This document shows, one piece after another, positions 25,213 through 33,795 of a DNA stretch of 64,000 nt. The notes under the pieces were generated by a model. The model was not told the DNA's origin. It was given only the letters and a program-made list of their open reading frames with translations, and did not search any database. The stretch spans positions 4,201,639-4,265,638 of the forward strand of contig JACKBQ010000001.1 of assembly GCA_020634455.1 (NCBI GenBank), given 5' to 3'. A program made the position numbers and the translations under genes. The DNA comes from Ardenticatenaceae bacterium. Lineage in GTDB: Bacteria; Chloroflexota; Anaerolineae; Promineifilales; Promineifilaceae. The stretch's first letter is position 1. The number at the start of each line of letters is the position of its first letter.

Positions 25213-28200
25213 CTAATTGTCATCAGAAGACGAAAGATTCGCCAGGAAATCTACCAGCAGGTCAAGTTCTTCCGGCGTCAGCTTCTCGCCGAAGTCGGGC
25301 GGCATTGTGTTTGCTTGATCTTCAAACCCTTCAACTGTAAATGCCTGTGGCTCTACAATTGATTGGCGAATGTATTCCTCAGCGCTTAAACCTGCCACGC
25401 GGGAAGCAGCAACCTCGCCCAGCTCATCCCAACCAGGGCCAATTTTGCCACCCCGGCCAATCGCCTCGATGCGATGGCAGGCAAAGCAACCTGCCTGTTC
25501 CACCACCGCAATCGCTGCCTGATCGCTTTCCGACATTTGTGTACCAACCTGGCTGCGGATGTAAGCCACCAACTGCCACCGCTCCGTCTCCGACAGGTAC
25601 GCCTTCCAAGCAGGCATGGCCGAGAAGAACGGAGATTGGCTACCGCCCTCGCTGATGCGCCAGAACAGATAGGAGTCGGTAATGAATGGCAAATTCATCA
25701 ACGCCGGGTCGGTCAGGTTAACCGGGCGCGGCTTCAGACCTTCGCTAAAGTTGCCCTCTCCGTCCAGGTTTACGCCATGACACTCATAACAATCATGATC
25801 CTCATACACTGCCTGGCCTGCTGCCACGGCTGCCGGATCGTTGGCAAAAGGATTGCTGATAGCTGCGTAGGCAGGTGGAATCTTGGCTTGCCACTCTTCC
25901 AGACGCACTTCAGCGACCGCCGGGATTTCGGGGGCCATGTTGATGGGTAGCGGTACTTCCTCACGGATTTCAATGGTGCGCGTGAACGTGTCCGTAATGG
26001 TAGCGTGTACGGCCAGCCCTGCAGAGAACACGGCCAGAATCGCAAACAGCAAAAAGGCAATATGCCGTGCATAATCTGTTCGGTTCGCTTTGGTTTCTGG
26101 CTTGCGTAGCTGTACGGCCGAACTAAACCCGATGGCCACACCAAACACAATCGTCATCAAGCCAAACAACGACAAGAACATCGGTCGGAATGTCGGTTCC
26201 ATCACGTTTTCGGTAATGGTTGGCGCAGGGATTTCTGGCGGGATGGGTGCGGTGCCCGCTTCGTCAATGGTCGGGAGTTCGGCAACGGCCGTTTCCTCAG
26301 ACACCACTTCCGCACTTACCAAAACAGGCTGCGGTCCCAAACCATCCGTCATGTACCCTGCCACAATCATCGGGCCGTCGCGATTGGTCTCTTCGATGTC
26401 AAATTCCCAGCCGGGAGGCATGCGGTTGTTGCGCAAGCGTGCCCGCAGCTTGGAAGCATCCCAGTCACCTGGAATCACAATCGCCACACCGGGCGGGTCA
26501 GACAGCACATCGCCGCCAAGCATGATGCCTGCATAGCTGCTCAAGTCCATTTCGTGCCGGGAATCTTCGGAGTTGTCGAAGTGGCACTCGGTGCAGGCTT
26601 GTGAGCCTTCAAACCAGGCATCTTCGGTGGTGAACAGTGGCAGCACATCGGCTTCAAAGCTGCCGTTGTGGTCAGCGCCGTCGGTGTCTGTCCAGGCAAA
26701 ATCGCCATCCGGTGCGCCAGCATTTACCCAGGCACCAATGAGTTCGACCGCGTATACATTGCCGCCGTCGTGTTCCAGTAACGGGCCGTCGCGATTGGTC
26801 TCTTCGATGTCAAATTCCCAGCCGGGTGGCATGCGGTTGTTGCGCAAGCGTGCGCGTAGCTTGGAGTCGCTCCAGTTACCGGGTAACACAATGGCCACAC
26901 CGGGCGGATCAGACAGTACATCGCCGCCGAGCATGATACCCGCGTAGCTGCCCAAGTCCATCTCATGCCGGGAATCTTCGGAGTTGTCAAAGTGGCATTC
27001 GGTACAGGCTTGTGAGCCTGCAAACCAGGCATTTTCTTCGGTGAATAACGGCAAGACGTCGGTTTCAAAACTGCCTGCACAAGCCGCATTATTGGCATCG
27101 GTAAAGGCAAAGGCATCCATTTCCGGTGCGCCAGCATCTACCCAAGCGCCAATCAGGTCTACTGCGTACACTTCGCAACTGTCGCCGGAGGCCGCGCTCG
27201 CTAGCATGCCTACGGACACAACCGGGCCATCGCGATTGGTTTCTTCGATGTCGAACTCCCAGCCGGGAGGCATGCGGTTGTTGCGCAAGCGTGCCCGCAG
27301 CTTGGAAGCATCCCAGTCACCTGGAATCACAACCGCCACGCCGGGCGGGTCAGACAGCACATCGCCGCCAAGCATGATGCCTGCATAGCTGCTCAAGTCC
27401 ATTTCGTGCCGGGAATCTTCGGAGTTGTCGAAGTGGCACTCGGTGCAGGCTTGTGAGCCTTCAAACCAGGCATCTTCGGTGGTGAACAATGGCAGCACAT
27501 CGGCTTCAAAGCTGCCGTTGTGGTTAGCGCCGTCGGTGTCGGTCCAGGCAAATTCGCCGTCCGGTGCGCCTGCATTTACCCAGGCACCGATGAGCTCTAC
27601 AGCGTACACGTTGCCGCCGTCGTGTTCCAGTAACGGGCCGTCGCGATTGGTCTCTTCAATGTCAAATTCCCAGCCGGGTGGCATGCGGTTGTTGCGCAAG
27701 CGTGCGCGTAGCTTGGAGTCGCTCCAGTTACCGGGTAACACAATGGCCACACCGGGCGGATCAGACAGTACATCGCCGCCGAGCATGATACCCGCGTAGC
27801 TGCCCAAGTCCATCTCGTGCCGGGAATCTTCGGAGTTGTCGAAGTGGCACTCGGTGCAGGCCTGAGACCCTTCAAACCAGGCATCTTCGGTGGTGAAGAG
27901 CGGCATTACATCATTATTGAAGTCACCAACGCAGGCTTCATCATTGAGGGAGTTGAAGGGGAAGCTGCCTTCCAATGCGCCAGCATCAACCCAAGCGCCG
28001 ATGAGGTCAACGGCGTAGATATCGCAACTGGCTCCGGTGGCAGGGCGGTTGACGGTACCAACTGTGATAACTGGGCCGTCGCGATTGGTTTCTTCGATGT
28101 CAAATTCCCAGCCGGGAGGCATGCGGTTATTGCGCAAGCGTGCCCGCAGCTTGGAAGCATCCCAATCACCTGGAATCACAATCGCCACACCGGGCGGGTC

Positions 28201-29055
28201 AGACAGCACATCGCCGCCAAGCATGATGCCTGCATAGCTGCTCAAGTCCATTTCGTGCCGGGAATCTTCGGAGTTGTCGAAGTGGCACTCGGTGCAGGCT
28301 TGGGAGCCTTCAAACCAGGCATCTTCGGTGGTGAACAGTGGCAGTACATCGGCTTCAAAGCTGCCGTTGTGGTTAGCGCCGTCGGTGTCTGTCCAGGCAA
28401 AATCGCCATCCGGTGCGCCAGCATTTACCCAGGCACCAATGAGCTCTACAGCGTACACGTTGCCGCCGTCGTGTTCCAGTAACGGGCCGTCGCGATTGGT
28501 CTCTTCAATGTCAAATTCCCAGCCGGGTGGCATGCGGTTGTTGCGCAAGCGTGCGCGTAGCTTGGAGTCGCTCCAGTTACCGGGTAACACAATGGCCACA
28601 CCGGGCGGATCAGACAGTACATCGCCGCCGAGCATGATACCCGCGTAGCTGCCCAAGTCCATCTCATGCCGGGAATCTTCGGAGTTGTCAAAGTGGCATT
28701 CGGTACAGGCTTGTGAGCCTGCAAACCAGGCATCTTCGGTGGTGAACAATGGTAAGACGTCGGTGTTGAAATCACCGGTGCACGACTCTTCGTCGAGAGA
28801 GGTGAAGGGGAAGCTGCCTTCCAATGCGCCAGCATCAACCCAAGCGCCGATGAGGTCAACGGCGTAGATGTCGCATTCGCCACCGCCTTGCTGCTGGGTT
28901 GTATTGAGTTGTGCGTTGTAATCGGGGTGGGGAGCGGAAGAAACGGCCGTTTCCATCGAATCATTGCTGGCAGCTCTGGTTGGCTCCAATCCCCAGCCAA
29001 GGGCAATTAAACAAAGTCCCAGGCCAATTAACCAGAAAAACCTCTTTCCTTTCAT
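25213..29055 (-). CDS. Membrane-anchored 8-haem c-type cytochrome with triplicated units
   Basis: The 1280-residue protein has a signal peptide (about 1-28) and starts behind a strong AGGAGG. Residues about 45-900 contain six near-identical units, each with ACTECHFDNSEDSRHEMDL (a CxxCH c-haem site) followed by SYAGIMLGGDVLSDPPGV. They alternate between GSYAG and SSYAG forms, that is, three double units. Two transmembrane helices (about 965-990 and 1005-1025) follow, then two classical cytochrome c domains with CYECHG and CFACHR and the methionine-rich loops expected of class I cytochromes. It would carry electrons on the outer face of the membrane. Its partners are probably the multihaem locus transcribed in the opposite direction from 29.4 kb. 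Confidence 0.88.
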   Translation of the reverse strand: MKGKRFFWLIGLGLCLIALGWGLEPTRAASNDSMETAVSSAPHPDYNAQLNTTQQQGGGECDIYAVDLIGAWVDAGALEGSFPFTSLDEESCTGDFNTDVLPLFTTEDAWFAGSQACTECHFDNSEDSRHEMDLGSYAGIMLGGDVLSDPPGVAIVLPGNWSDSKLRARLRNNRMPPGWEFDIEETNRDGPLLEHDGGNVYAVELIGAWVNAGAPDGDFAWTDTDGANHNGSFEADVLPLFTTEDAWFEGSQACTECHFDNSEDSRHEMDLSSYAGIMLGGDVLSDPPGVAIVIPGDWDASKLRARLRNNRMPPGWEFDIEETNRDGPVITVGTVNRPATGASCDIYAVDLIGAWVDAGALEGSFPFNSLNDEACVGDFNNDVMPLFTTEDAWFEGSQACTECHFDNSEDSRHEMDLGSYAGIMLGGDVLSDPPGVAIVLPGNWSDSKLRARLRNNRMPPGWEFDIEETNRDGPLLEHDGGNVYAVELIGAWVNAGAPDGEFAWTDTDGANHNGSFEADVLPLFTTEDAWFEGSQACTECHFDNSEDSRHEMDLSSYAGIMLGGDVLSDPPGVAVVIPGDWDASKLRARLRNNRMPPGWEFDIEETNRDGPVVSVGMLASAASGDSCEVYAVDLIGAWVDAGAPEMDAFAFTDANNAACAGSFETDVLPLFTEENAWFAGSQACTECHFDNSEDSRHEMDLGSYAGIMLGGDVLSDPPGVAIVLPGNWSDSKLRARLRNNRMPPGWEFDIEETNRDGPLLEHDGGNVYAVELIGAWVNAGAPDGDFAWTDTDGADHNGSFEADVLPLFTTEDAWFEGSQACTECHFDNSEDSRHEMDLSSYAGIMLGGDVLSDPPGVAIVIPGDWDASKLRARLRNNRMPPGWEFDIEETNRDGPMIVAGYMTDGLGPQPVLVSAEVVSEETAVAELPTIDEAGTAPIPPEIPAPTITENVMEPTFRPMFLSLFGLMTIVFGVAIGFSSAVQLRKPETKANRTDYARHIAFLLFAILAVFSAGLAVHATITDTFTRTIEIREEVPLPINMAPEIPAVAEVRLEEWQAKIPPAYAAISNPFANDPAAVAAGQAVYEDHDCYECHGVNLDGEGNFSEGLKPRPVNLTDPALMNLPFITDSYLFWRISEGGSQSPFFSAMPAWKAYLSETERWQLVAYIRSQVGTQMSESDQAAIAVVEQAGCFACHRIEAIGRGGKIGPGWDELGEVAASRVAGLSAEEYIRQSIVEPQAFTVEGFEDQANTMPPDFGEKLTPEELDLLVDFLANLSSSDDN
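26371..28890 (-). repeat. Three near-identical ~850-bp tandem DNA repeats inside the cytochrome gene
   Basis: Marker stretches recur at 26371, 27226 and 28075 (spacing 855 and 849 bases). Long runs between them are identical or differ by single silent bases. Each unit encodes two haem modules. The high identity at DNA level indicates recent duplication or continuing gene conversion, and makes the region prone to copy-number change and misassembly. Confidence 0.9.
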
Positions 29056-29405
29056 ACTACCTCCTAAGTGTGTGCTGCTTGATAGATGCCGTTTGGGAAG
29101 CGGAGCAAAGTCGCCACGATGCCGCTTCTTACAGAATTTACGGCCGTTTGCATATGGCTGCCTGCGGGATTTGTTGGAGGGAAAAATGTAGTGCTCCCGA
29201 ACGAAAGTAAATTCTTGGCCTTTGCCATTTTACCTATCCACAGGAGCTATAGCATTGGGGTTTATGGGGAAATATAGGGAAAAATTGTGGTCGCAAATTT
29301 AATTTTATGAAACACTTTTTGCTCGTTACTTATCGGGAAACATTGACACTTTAAAAAGAGAAAACTCCCTTTGAACCGATCAATTCAGCAAAAAGCAGGG
29401 CCGTT
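29056..29405. other. Divergent intergenic region
   Basis: About 350 bases separate the minus-strand cytochrome gene from plus-strand genes, so promoters for both directions should lie here. One ACGGCCGT is present near 29141. The right half is AT-rich. No credible coding frame or RNA gene was found. Confidence 0.5.
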
Positions 29406-29510
29406 ATGCAACTCACTATTTACATTTTTCTGGGACTGTGGATTCTCTTATCCATTGTGATTACCTTGTTGGCCTGTATGTTATCTGCCAGGTTGAGCCG
29501 CCACGAGTAA
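29406..29510 (+). CDS. Possible 34-residue single-span membrane peptide
   Basis: An ATG at 29406 opens a 34-codon frame ending in TAA at 29508-29510. The product has a hydrophobic core of about 25 residues (IYIFLGLWILLSIVITLLA) and a basic C-terminus (SARLSRHE), the classic layout of a small membrane protein. A weak GCAGGG lies upstream. It stands alone between the divergent cytochrome gene and the anchored protein at 29689. Small subunits of this type accompany respiratory complexes, but there is no direct evidence for that here. Confidence 0.45.
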   Translation: MQLTIYIFLGLWILLSIVITLLACMLSARLSRHE

Positions 29511-29688
29511 CGGCCGTTCGTTGACAGGACTTTTATCCCAATTTTTTCACCACCCGTTACGAAATCATTACAATGCTCACTTAAATAGGCAGATTAAGCG
29601 CTGCTGACGCCGATTTGAGCAGGTCGGTGAAAAGCAAGCACATTTAACGTGAAGCGAAGGAAGAAGTTCCCTTCTAAGGAAAAAATTT

Positions 29689-30930
29689 ATGTTTGGCGCT
29701 TCTTGCCCAAAGTTATGGTACAGGCTGATTCTTATTAGCTTTTGTTTTGCCTTTATTTTTTCATGGTTGGTGCCTACGGCCGTTGCCCAGACCAACCAAA
29801 CAGGCATTATTACAGGTACCGTCCTGAACGGCACAACAGAAAACCCCGCTCCCGAAGGCACCCAGGTAACCCTGCATGCGTACAACAGTAGCTATACGGC
29901 CACGGAAACATTCACCGCCCTTTTGGATGCGAACGGCCGTTTCCAGTTTACCCTCACCAACAAACCCGACGATTGGGTGTACATGGTCAGCGCCGATTAT
30001 CAAGACCTCTCGTTTAGCAGCACCATCGCTTCCTTGTCCGGTGCAGAACCGCTTGACTTGTCCCTCACCGTCTACGACGCCACCACCGATCCCGCAAATG
30101 TTGTGGTGGATCAGCTCAGCATCACTTTGACCACCCTCGGCGAGTCGGTGCAGGTTAGCGAGCTGTACAGCTTTGCCAACGAAGGCACGGCCGTTTTTAT
30201 TGGCAGCAGCGATCAGCCGGGTATCCAAATTAATCTGCCCGCTGCCGCCCAAATGCCAACTTTTGAACACGGCATGGGGCCAAACAGCGGCTTTTTCCCC
30301 GCAAATGAACTGGTACAGCAAAACGGCCGTTGGCAAGACAACACCCCACTGCGCCCCGGCCCCAACAGCCTCACCCTGCGCGTGACCTACAATTTGCCTG
30401 CCAATGCCCTGGATTTATCGCGCACGCTGCCTTACCCAACCAGGAATGTGCTCCTGGCTGTGCCAGATGGCCTGACTTTTGCCGCCGACGGCTGGCAGCA
30501 GCAAGCCACCCAATCCGCCGGAGAACGGGGGGCAACGTCGCGTTACACCCAAAGCGAATTAGCAGCTGGCAGCACGCTTCAATTCACGTTTTCAGCAGAT
30601 GAAGCCGGGTCAACGTCATCCTCCTCGCTAAAGAATCCCCCACTAGGTGATTGGGTATTGAGTGTGGCCATTTTGCTCCTGATGACCACCGTTGCCCTTC
30701 GCCTGCTGCGGCCAGGGGTTTCGCAAACGGCCGTTCCCCAACTGGCTACTCCGGCAGGCGCTGTCCCATCTTCCACTGATAACCAGGACAAAGTTGAGCG
30801 GTTCCAACTGCTGTTTGCTTTAGCCGATTTAGACACTGCCTACAAAAACGGGCAGCTTTCCGAAGCGGAATACAACAATCGGCGACAAGAAATTAAAAGT
30901 CGGCTGCGCACCATCTGGGAAGTTGTCTGA
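29689..30930 (+). CDS. Exported beta-sandwich protein with membrane anchor, first gene of the redox locus
   Basis: The 413-residue protein has a signal peptide ending near TAVAQ (about residue 34). A carboxypeptidase-regulatory-like beta-sandwich follows (about 38-125, beginning GIITGTVLNG), then a second beta-rich region (about 130-310), a transmembrane helix (about 322-342) and a cytoplasmic tail. The last 45 residues (LADLDTAYKNGQLSEAEYNNRR...) resemble the short helical SHOCT-like C-terminal domain. I do not know a specific function. It is 11 bases upstream of the b-type cytochrome gene and is clearly in the same operon, so it may be an assembly or docking factor for the cytochromes. Confidence 0.75.
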   Translation: MFGASCPKLWYRLILISFCFAFIFSWLVPTAVAQTNQTGIITGTVLNGTTENPAPEGTQVTLHAYNSSYTATETFTALLDANGRFQFTLTNKPDDWVYMVSADYQDLSFSSTIASLSGAEPLDLSLTVYDATTDPANVVVDQLSITLTTLGESVQVSELYSFANEGTAVFIGSSDQPGIQINLPAAAQMPTFEHGMGPNSGFFPANELVQQNGRWQDNTPLRPGPNSLTLRVTYNLPANALDLSRTLPYPTRNVLLAVPDGLTFAADGWQQQATQSAGERGATSRYTQSELAAGSTLQFTFSADEAGSTSSSSLKNPPLGDWVLSVAILLLMTTVALRLLRPGVSQTAVPQLATPAGAVPSSTDNQDKVERFQLLFALADLDTAYKNGQLSEAEYNNRRQEIKSRLRTIWEVV

Positions 30931-30941
30931 GGCGAATTTCC

Positions 30942-31817
30942 ATGCAAAAACGATTGTCTAACTCTTTTGTTCGGCGTGAGGATTTTGCTTCGAGTGGAGA
31001 AACGGCCGTACGGCCGTATGAACTCGAACTTAGCCTCTTCTTTGTTATTGTCCTTAGCGGCGTCTACATCGCCTACGACATCCTCGCCACGCCCAAAGGT
31101 GGCCATCCCTTTGGCCACTCCTTGGGCATCATTGGCACCTTGCTCATGGTGATGACCGAAACCGCCTACAGCCTGCGCAAGCGCACCAACTGGCTCAACT
31201 GGGCCGGGCCAGTGCGTTACTGGCTCTCCCTGCACATTGTCACCGGCATTGTGGGGCCGTTTATGGTGCTCATGCACACCGGGTTGCAATTTCGCGGCCT
31301 GGCCGGTGTCAGCTTCATCCTCACCCTCATCGTGGTGGGCAGCGGCTTTATGGGGCGCTATTTGTACACCGCGCTTCCCCGCACCATTTCCGGCGTCACC
31401 ACCTCGCGGCAAGCGCTGGAGCGCGAAATTGCCACCATCACCCAACAACTCACCCAGTTCGAGGCGCAAAAACCGGAGCGCGTGCAGCAAATTGTGGCCG
31501 AACTCAGCCAGCGGCAAACCGGGCGCAATCCCTTCCTCACTATTTTGGGCCGATCCTACTACCAATGGCGCTTTCAACGTCGCCTAAAGCGCGAACTTAA
31601 AAAGATGGATCAGCTTGCCGCCGAGCAAAAGCAGCAGGTTAGCCAGATGCTTACCCGCCGCCGTGACCTCCAGCGCCAGACCGAAATGCTGGAAGCCGCC
31701 CGCCGCGTAATGCGCGTTTGGCATATTTTGCACATTCCGTTTGGCCTTACCCTCTTTTTCTCGGTGGCGCTGCACGTTATCGCTACCGTCTACTTCCGGG
31801 CAGGATTATTTAAGTGA
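30942..31817 (+). CDS. b-type cytochrome membrane subunit
   Basis: The 291-residue protein has four or five transmembrane helices: about 27-48, 60-75, 85-107, 113-135 and 262-285. Helix 3 contains HIVTGIVGPFMVLMH, two His 14 apart, the spacing of bis-His b-haem ligands; a further His pair is at the C-terminus (HILHIPFGLTLFFSVALH). A long charged, probably coiled-coil segment (about 145-250) lies between the helix sets. The layout suggests a relative of cytochrome b561/ferric-reductase-type diheme proteins. Its stop overlaps the GTG start of the 18-haem cytochrome (GTGA), so the pair probably forms one quinol- or ferredoxin-linked complex. The exact family is uncertain. Confidence 0.8.
   Translation: MQKRLSNSFVRREDFASSGETAVRPYELELSLFFVIVLSGVYIAYDILATPKGGHPFGHSLGIIGTLLMVMTETAYSLRKRTNWLNWAGPVRYWLSLHIVTGIVGPFMVLMHTGLQFRGLAGVSFILTLIVVGSGFMGRYLYTALPRTISGVTTSRQALEREIATITQQLTQFEAQKPERVQQIVAELSQRQTGRNPFLTILGRSYYQWRFQRRLKRELKKMDQLAAEQKQQVSQMLTRRRDLQRQTEMLEAARRVMRVWHILHIPFGLTLFFSVALHVIATVYFRAGLFK
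31002..31017. repeat. Two abutting copies of the genome-wide ACGGCCGT palindrome
   Basis: ACGGCCGT occurs here at 31002-31009 and again at 31010-31017. It is the densest example of a palindrome found about 105 times in the window. Other examples are at 216, 1866, 12429, 20634, 38579, 50530 and 63853. It commonly sits in the longer context AAACGGCCGTTTCC or AACGGCCGTTCCC. Inside genes it is read as Thr-Ala-Val, Asn-Gly-Arg or Arg-Pro depending on frame. Confidence 0.95.
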
Positions 31818-33310
31818 GGCAATACCGACGGCTGGAACGCCAGCATCCCATTTTTTCCCCCGTTGCGCTCATTTCCACCTTCATTTTGGCGGTGGGTTTG
31901 GCCGTTTGGGTCTACCTGACGGGCGGACGCGCCTTTAGTCCTGGCGAGCTGTCTGCGCTGAACCACAGCGGCGAACCAATTGCCAATGTGATGTCCCACG
32001 CCGACATTGCCGACGATTGCAGCCAATGCCACGCACCTTTTGCTGGCGTCCAGGACGTGCTTTGCCAGGATTGCCACGAAAATATTGGCGTTGAACGGGC
32101 AGGGGATGGGTTACACGGCCGTTTACCCGACGTAGAGCAGTGCGGTACCTGTCATCTGGAACATTTGGGGCACGACTATGATTTGAAAACGGCCGCAGTT
32201 GCCGATTTTGATCACGATTTGACTCGCTTTTCCCTGGCCCACCACGACGTCAAAAGCATCAGCGCCGAAATGGCTTGCACCGACTGCCACACTGACGAAG
32301 GCAGCTACACCATCGCCGACAGCACCTGCGCTACCTGCCATCGCGATCTGGATGGCGAATTTATGGCCCAGCACGATGAAGCGTACGGGGCCAACTGTCT
32401 CAACTGCCATGATGGGCTGGACAGCATGTCTGACTTTACCATGACCCAGCACGCCGAACTTTTTGCCCTCACCGGAGCGCATGAATCTACCCGTTGCGAA
32501 AGCTGCCACGCAGGCGGCGAATTTGAGGGCACGCCGCATGAATGCGTCGCCTGCCACACTGAGCCAGAAAAGCATCTGGCGATGTTTGGCACCAACTGTG
32601 CCGAATGCCACGCTACCGTCGCCTGGCAGCCTGCCAAGTTTGATGATGCACCGTTTGATCATGAGCGCACCACTACCTTCAGCCTCACCCGCCACGTGGA
32701 AGATTTTGACGGTAGCCCGATGGCTTGCACCCATTGCCACACGGGTGACGAGCCAATTCAGGTACAAGACGCCACCTGTGAAGAATGTCATGCAACGGCC
32801 GTTCCCACCTTCATCACTGAACACACCGCCCTGTTTGGCTCCGCCTGCCAGGATTGCCACGATGGGCTGGACAGCATGGCCAACTTCGACCACGGTACCG
32901 TCTTCCCGTTGGATGGACAGCACGCCACTGTTGAATGCACCGCTTGCCATGTGAATCAGGTCTTCCAGGGCACGCCCAAAGAATGTGTAGCCTGCCACGC
33001 CGAGCCAGAAATTCACTTTGGCATTTTTGGCACCGACTGCGCCAACTGCCATACGGTAGCCGGTTGGCTGCCCGCCCAACTGCGTCAGCACACCTTCCCG
33101 TTGGATCATGGCGAGCAGGGGACGCTGGAATGTACCGCCTGTCATACCGGCACCAGCTACACCGCCTACGACTGCACCACCTGTCATGAACACAACGTGG
33201 AACAGGTACAGGCCGAGCACAGTGAACTGGCTATTACGCAAGCCGAGCTGTTTGCGTGTGCTGCCTGCCATCCCACTGGACATACCGAAGAGGCAGAACA
33301 TGATGATTAA
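31814..33310 (+). CDS. 18-haem c-type cytochrome
   Basis: The 498-residue protein starts at GTG, overlapping the previous stop by four bases. One N-terminal transmembrane helix (about 16-36) exports and anchors it. I count 18 CxxCH haem motifs, from CSQCH near residue 73 to CAACH near 487, plus many free His that can serve as distal ligands. Haem motifs fall in recurring groups (CESCH...CVACH...CAECH and CTACH...CVACH...CANCH) separated by 25-35 residues, which suggests an internal duplication of a cytochrome c3-like module. It would conduct electrons from the membrane b-type subunit outwards. With the 22-haem protein at 35254 it could form a haem wire; the final acceptor is not evident. Confidence 0.93.
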   Translation: MRQYRRLERQHPIFSPVALISTFILAVGLAVWVYLTGGRAFSPGELSALNHSGEPIANVMSHADIADDCSQCHAPFAGVQDVLCQDCHENIGVERAGDGLHGRLPDVEQCGTCHLEHLGHDYDLKTAAVADFDHDLTRFSLAHHDVKSISAEMACTDCHTDEGSYTIADSTCATCHRDLDGEFMAQHDEAYGANCLNCHDGLDSMSDFTMTQHAELFALTGAHESTRCESCHAGGEFEGTPHECVACHTEPEKHLAMFGTNCAECHATVAWQPAKFDDAPFDHERTTTFSLTRHVEDFDGSPMACTHCHTGDEPIQVQDATCEECHATAVPTFITEHTALFGSACQDCHDGLDSMANFDHGTVFPLDGQHATVECTACHVNQVFQGTPKECVACHAEPEIHFGIFGTDCANCHTVAGWLPAQLRQHTFPLDHGEQGTLECTACHTGTSYTAYDCTTCHEHNVEQVQAEHSELAITQAELFACAACHPTGHTEEAEHDD

Positions 33311-33388
33311 GCGAGGGTAATTGGTACTTTGGTCACGGGTGCCCGTTACCAACCTGTTTTTGCAGACACTTTTTATGTGGAATGGCCA

Positions 33389-33448
33389 AGATTGGACCAA
33401 TTTGTCTCTAGAAAAGGCAACTTGTGGCTTTAGAAATTGGCCCAATCT
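33389..33448. repeat. Two intergenic copies of the AGATTGGNCCAATCT-type palindrome
   Basis: AGATTGGACCAATTT (33389-33403) and AAATTGGCCCAATCT (33434-33448) are 14/15 complementary to each other and each is itself nearly palindromic. They sit between the 18-haem cytochrome and the ferredoxin gene. They may form a stem of 15 pairs with a 30-base loop, without a T-tract. Confidence 0.55.
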
Positions 33449-33478
33449 CCCAAAACTCAATTGTAACCAAGGATTTTT

Positions 33479-33790
33479 ATGGGCTTGTTAGACGCATTGA
33501 TTAGACGAAAAAAAGAGCCAGAACTGGCACAGATGGTTCAACTGGGGCGCGTAGTGGCCGATGCTAGCCGCTGCGTGCAGTGCGGCATCTGCGGTTACAA
33601 CTGCCCAGTGGGTATCCCCGTGCGCGACTACGCTCGCCAGGGTATGCCCGTAAGTGATGCGGCCTGCATTAGCTGTGGCAACTGCGTCAACGTGTGCCCG
33701 CGTGGCACGCTGCGCTGGGAAACCCAGGCGCACGTCATTGTCATGGATCGTTTTGCCACCCAAATGGGCGAATTGGCGAGTGGAGATTAA
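33479..33790 (+). CDS. Small 2x[4Fe-4S] ferredoxin-type protein
   Basis: The 103-residue protein carries two four-cysteine cluster motifs: CVQCGICGYNCPVG (about 28-41) and CISCGNCVNVCPRG (about 64-77). This is the dicluster layout seen in ferredoxins and in HdrC/GlpC-type electron-transfer subunits. No signal peptide or membrane segment is present, so it acts in the cytoplasm. It ends only five bases before the FAD oxidoreductase gene, which is probably its electron partner. It lies between two multihaem cytochrome genes, so it may link NAD(P)H oxidation to the membrane b-type cytochrome. Confidence 0.92.
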   Translation: MGLLDALIRRKKEPELAQMVQLGRVVADASRCVQCGICGYNCPVGIPVRDYARQGMPVSDAACISCGNCVNVCPRGTLRWETQAHVIVMDRFATQMGELASGD

Positions 33791-33795
33791 ATAAG

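Noticed and set aside
26371..28890. Insertion sequence or mobile element as the source of the 850-bp repeats
   Set aside because: The repeats are in-frame coding units with haem motifs, and no transposase or terminal inverted repeats are present.
32123..33460. 445-codon minus-strand frame
   Set aside because: Antisense of the 18-haem cytochrome; its Gly/Val/Ala-rich sequence simply mirrors the Cys/His codons of the real gene.
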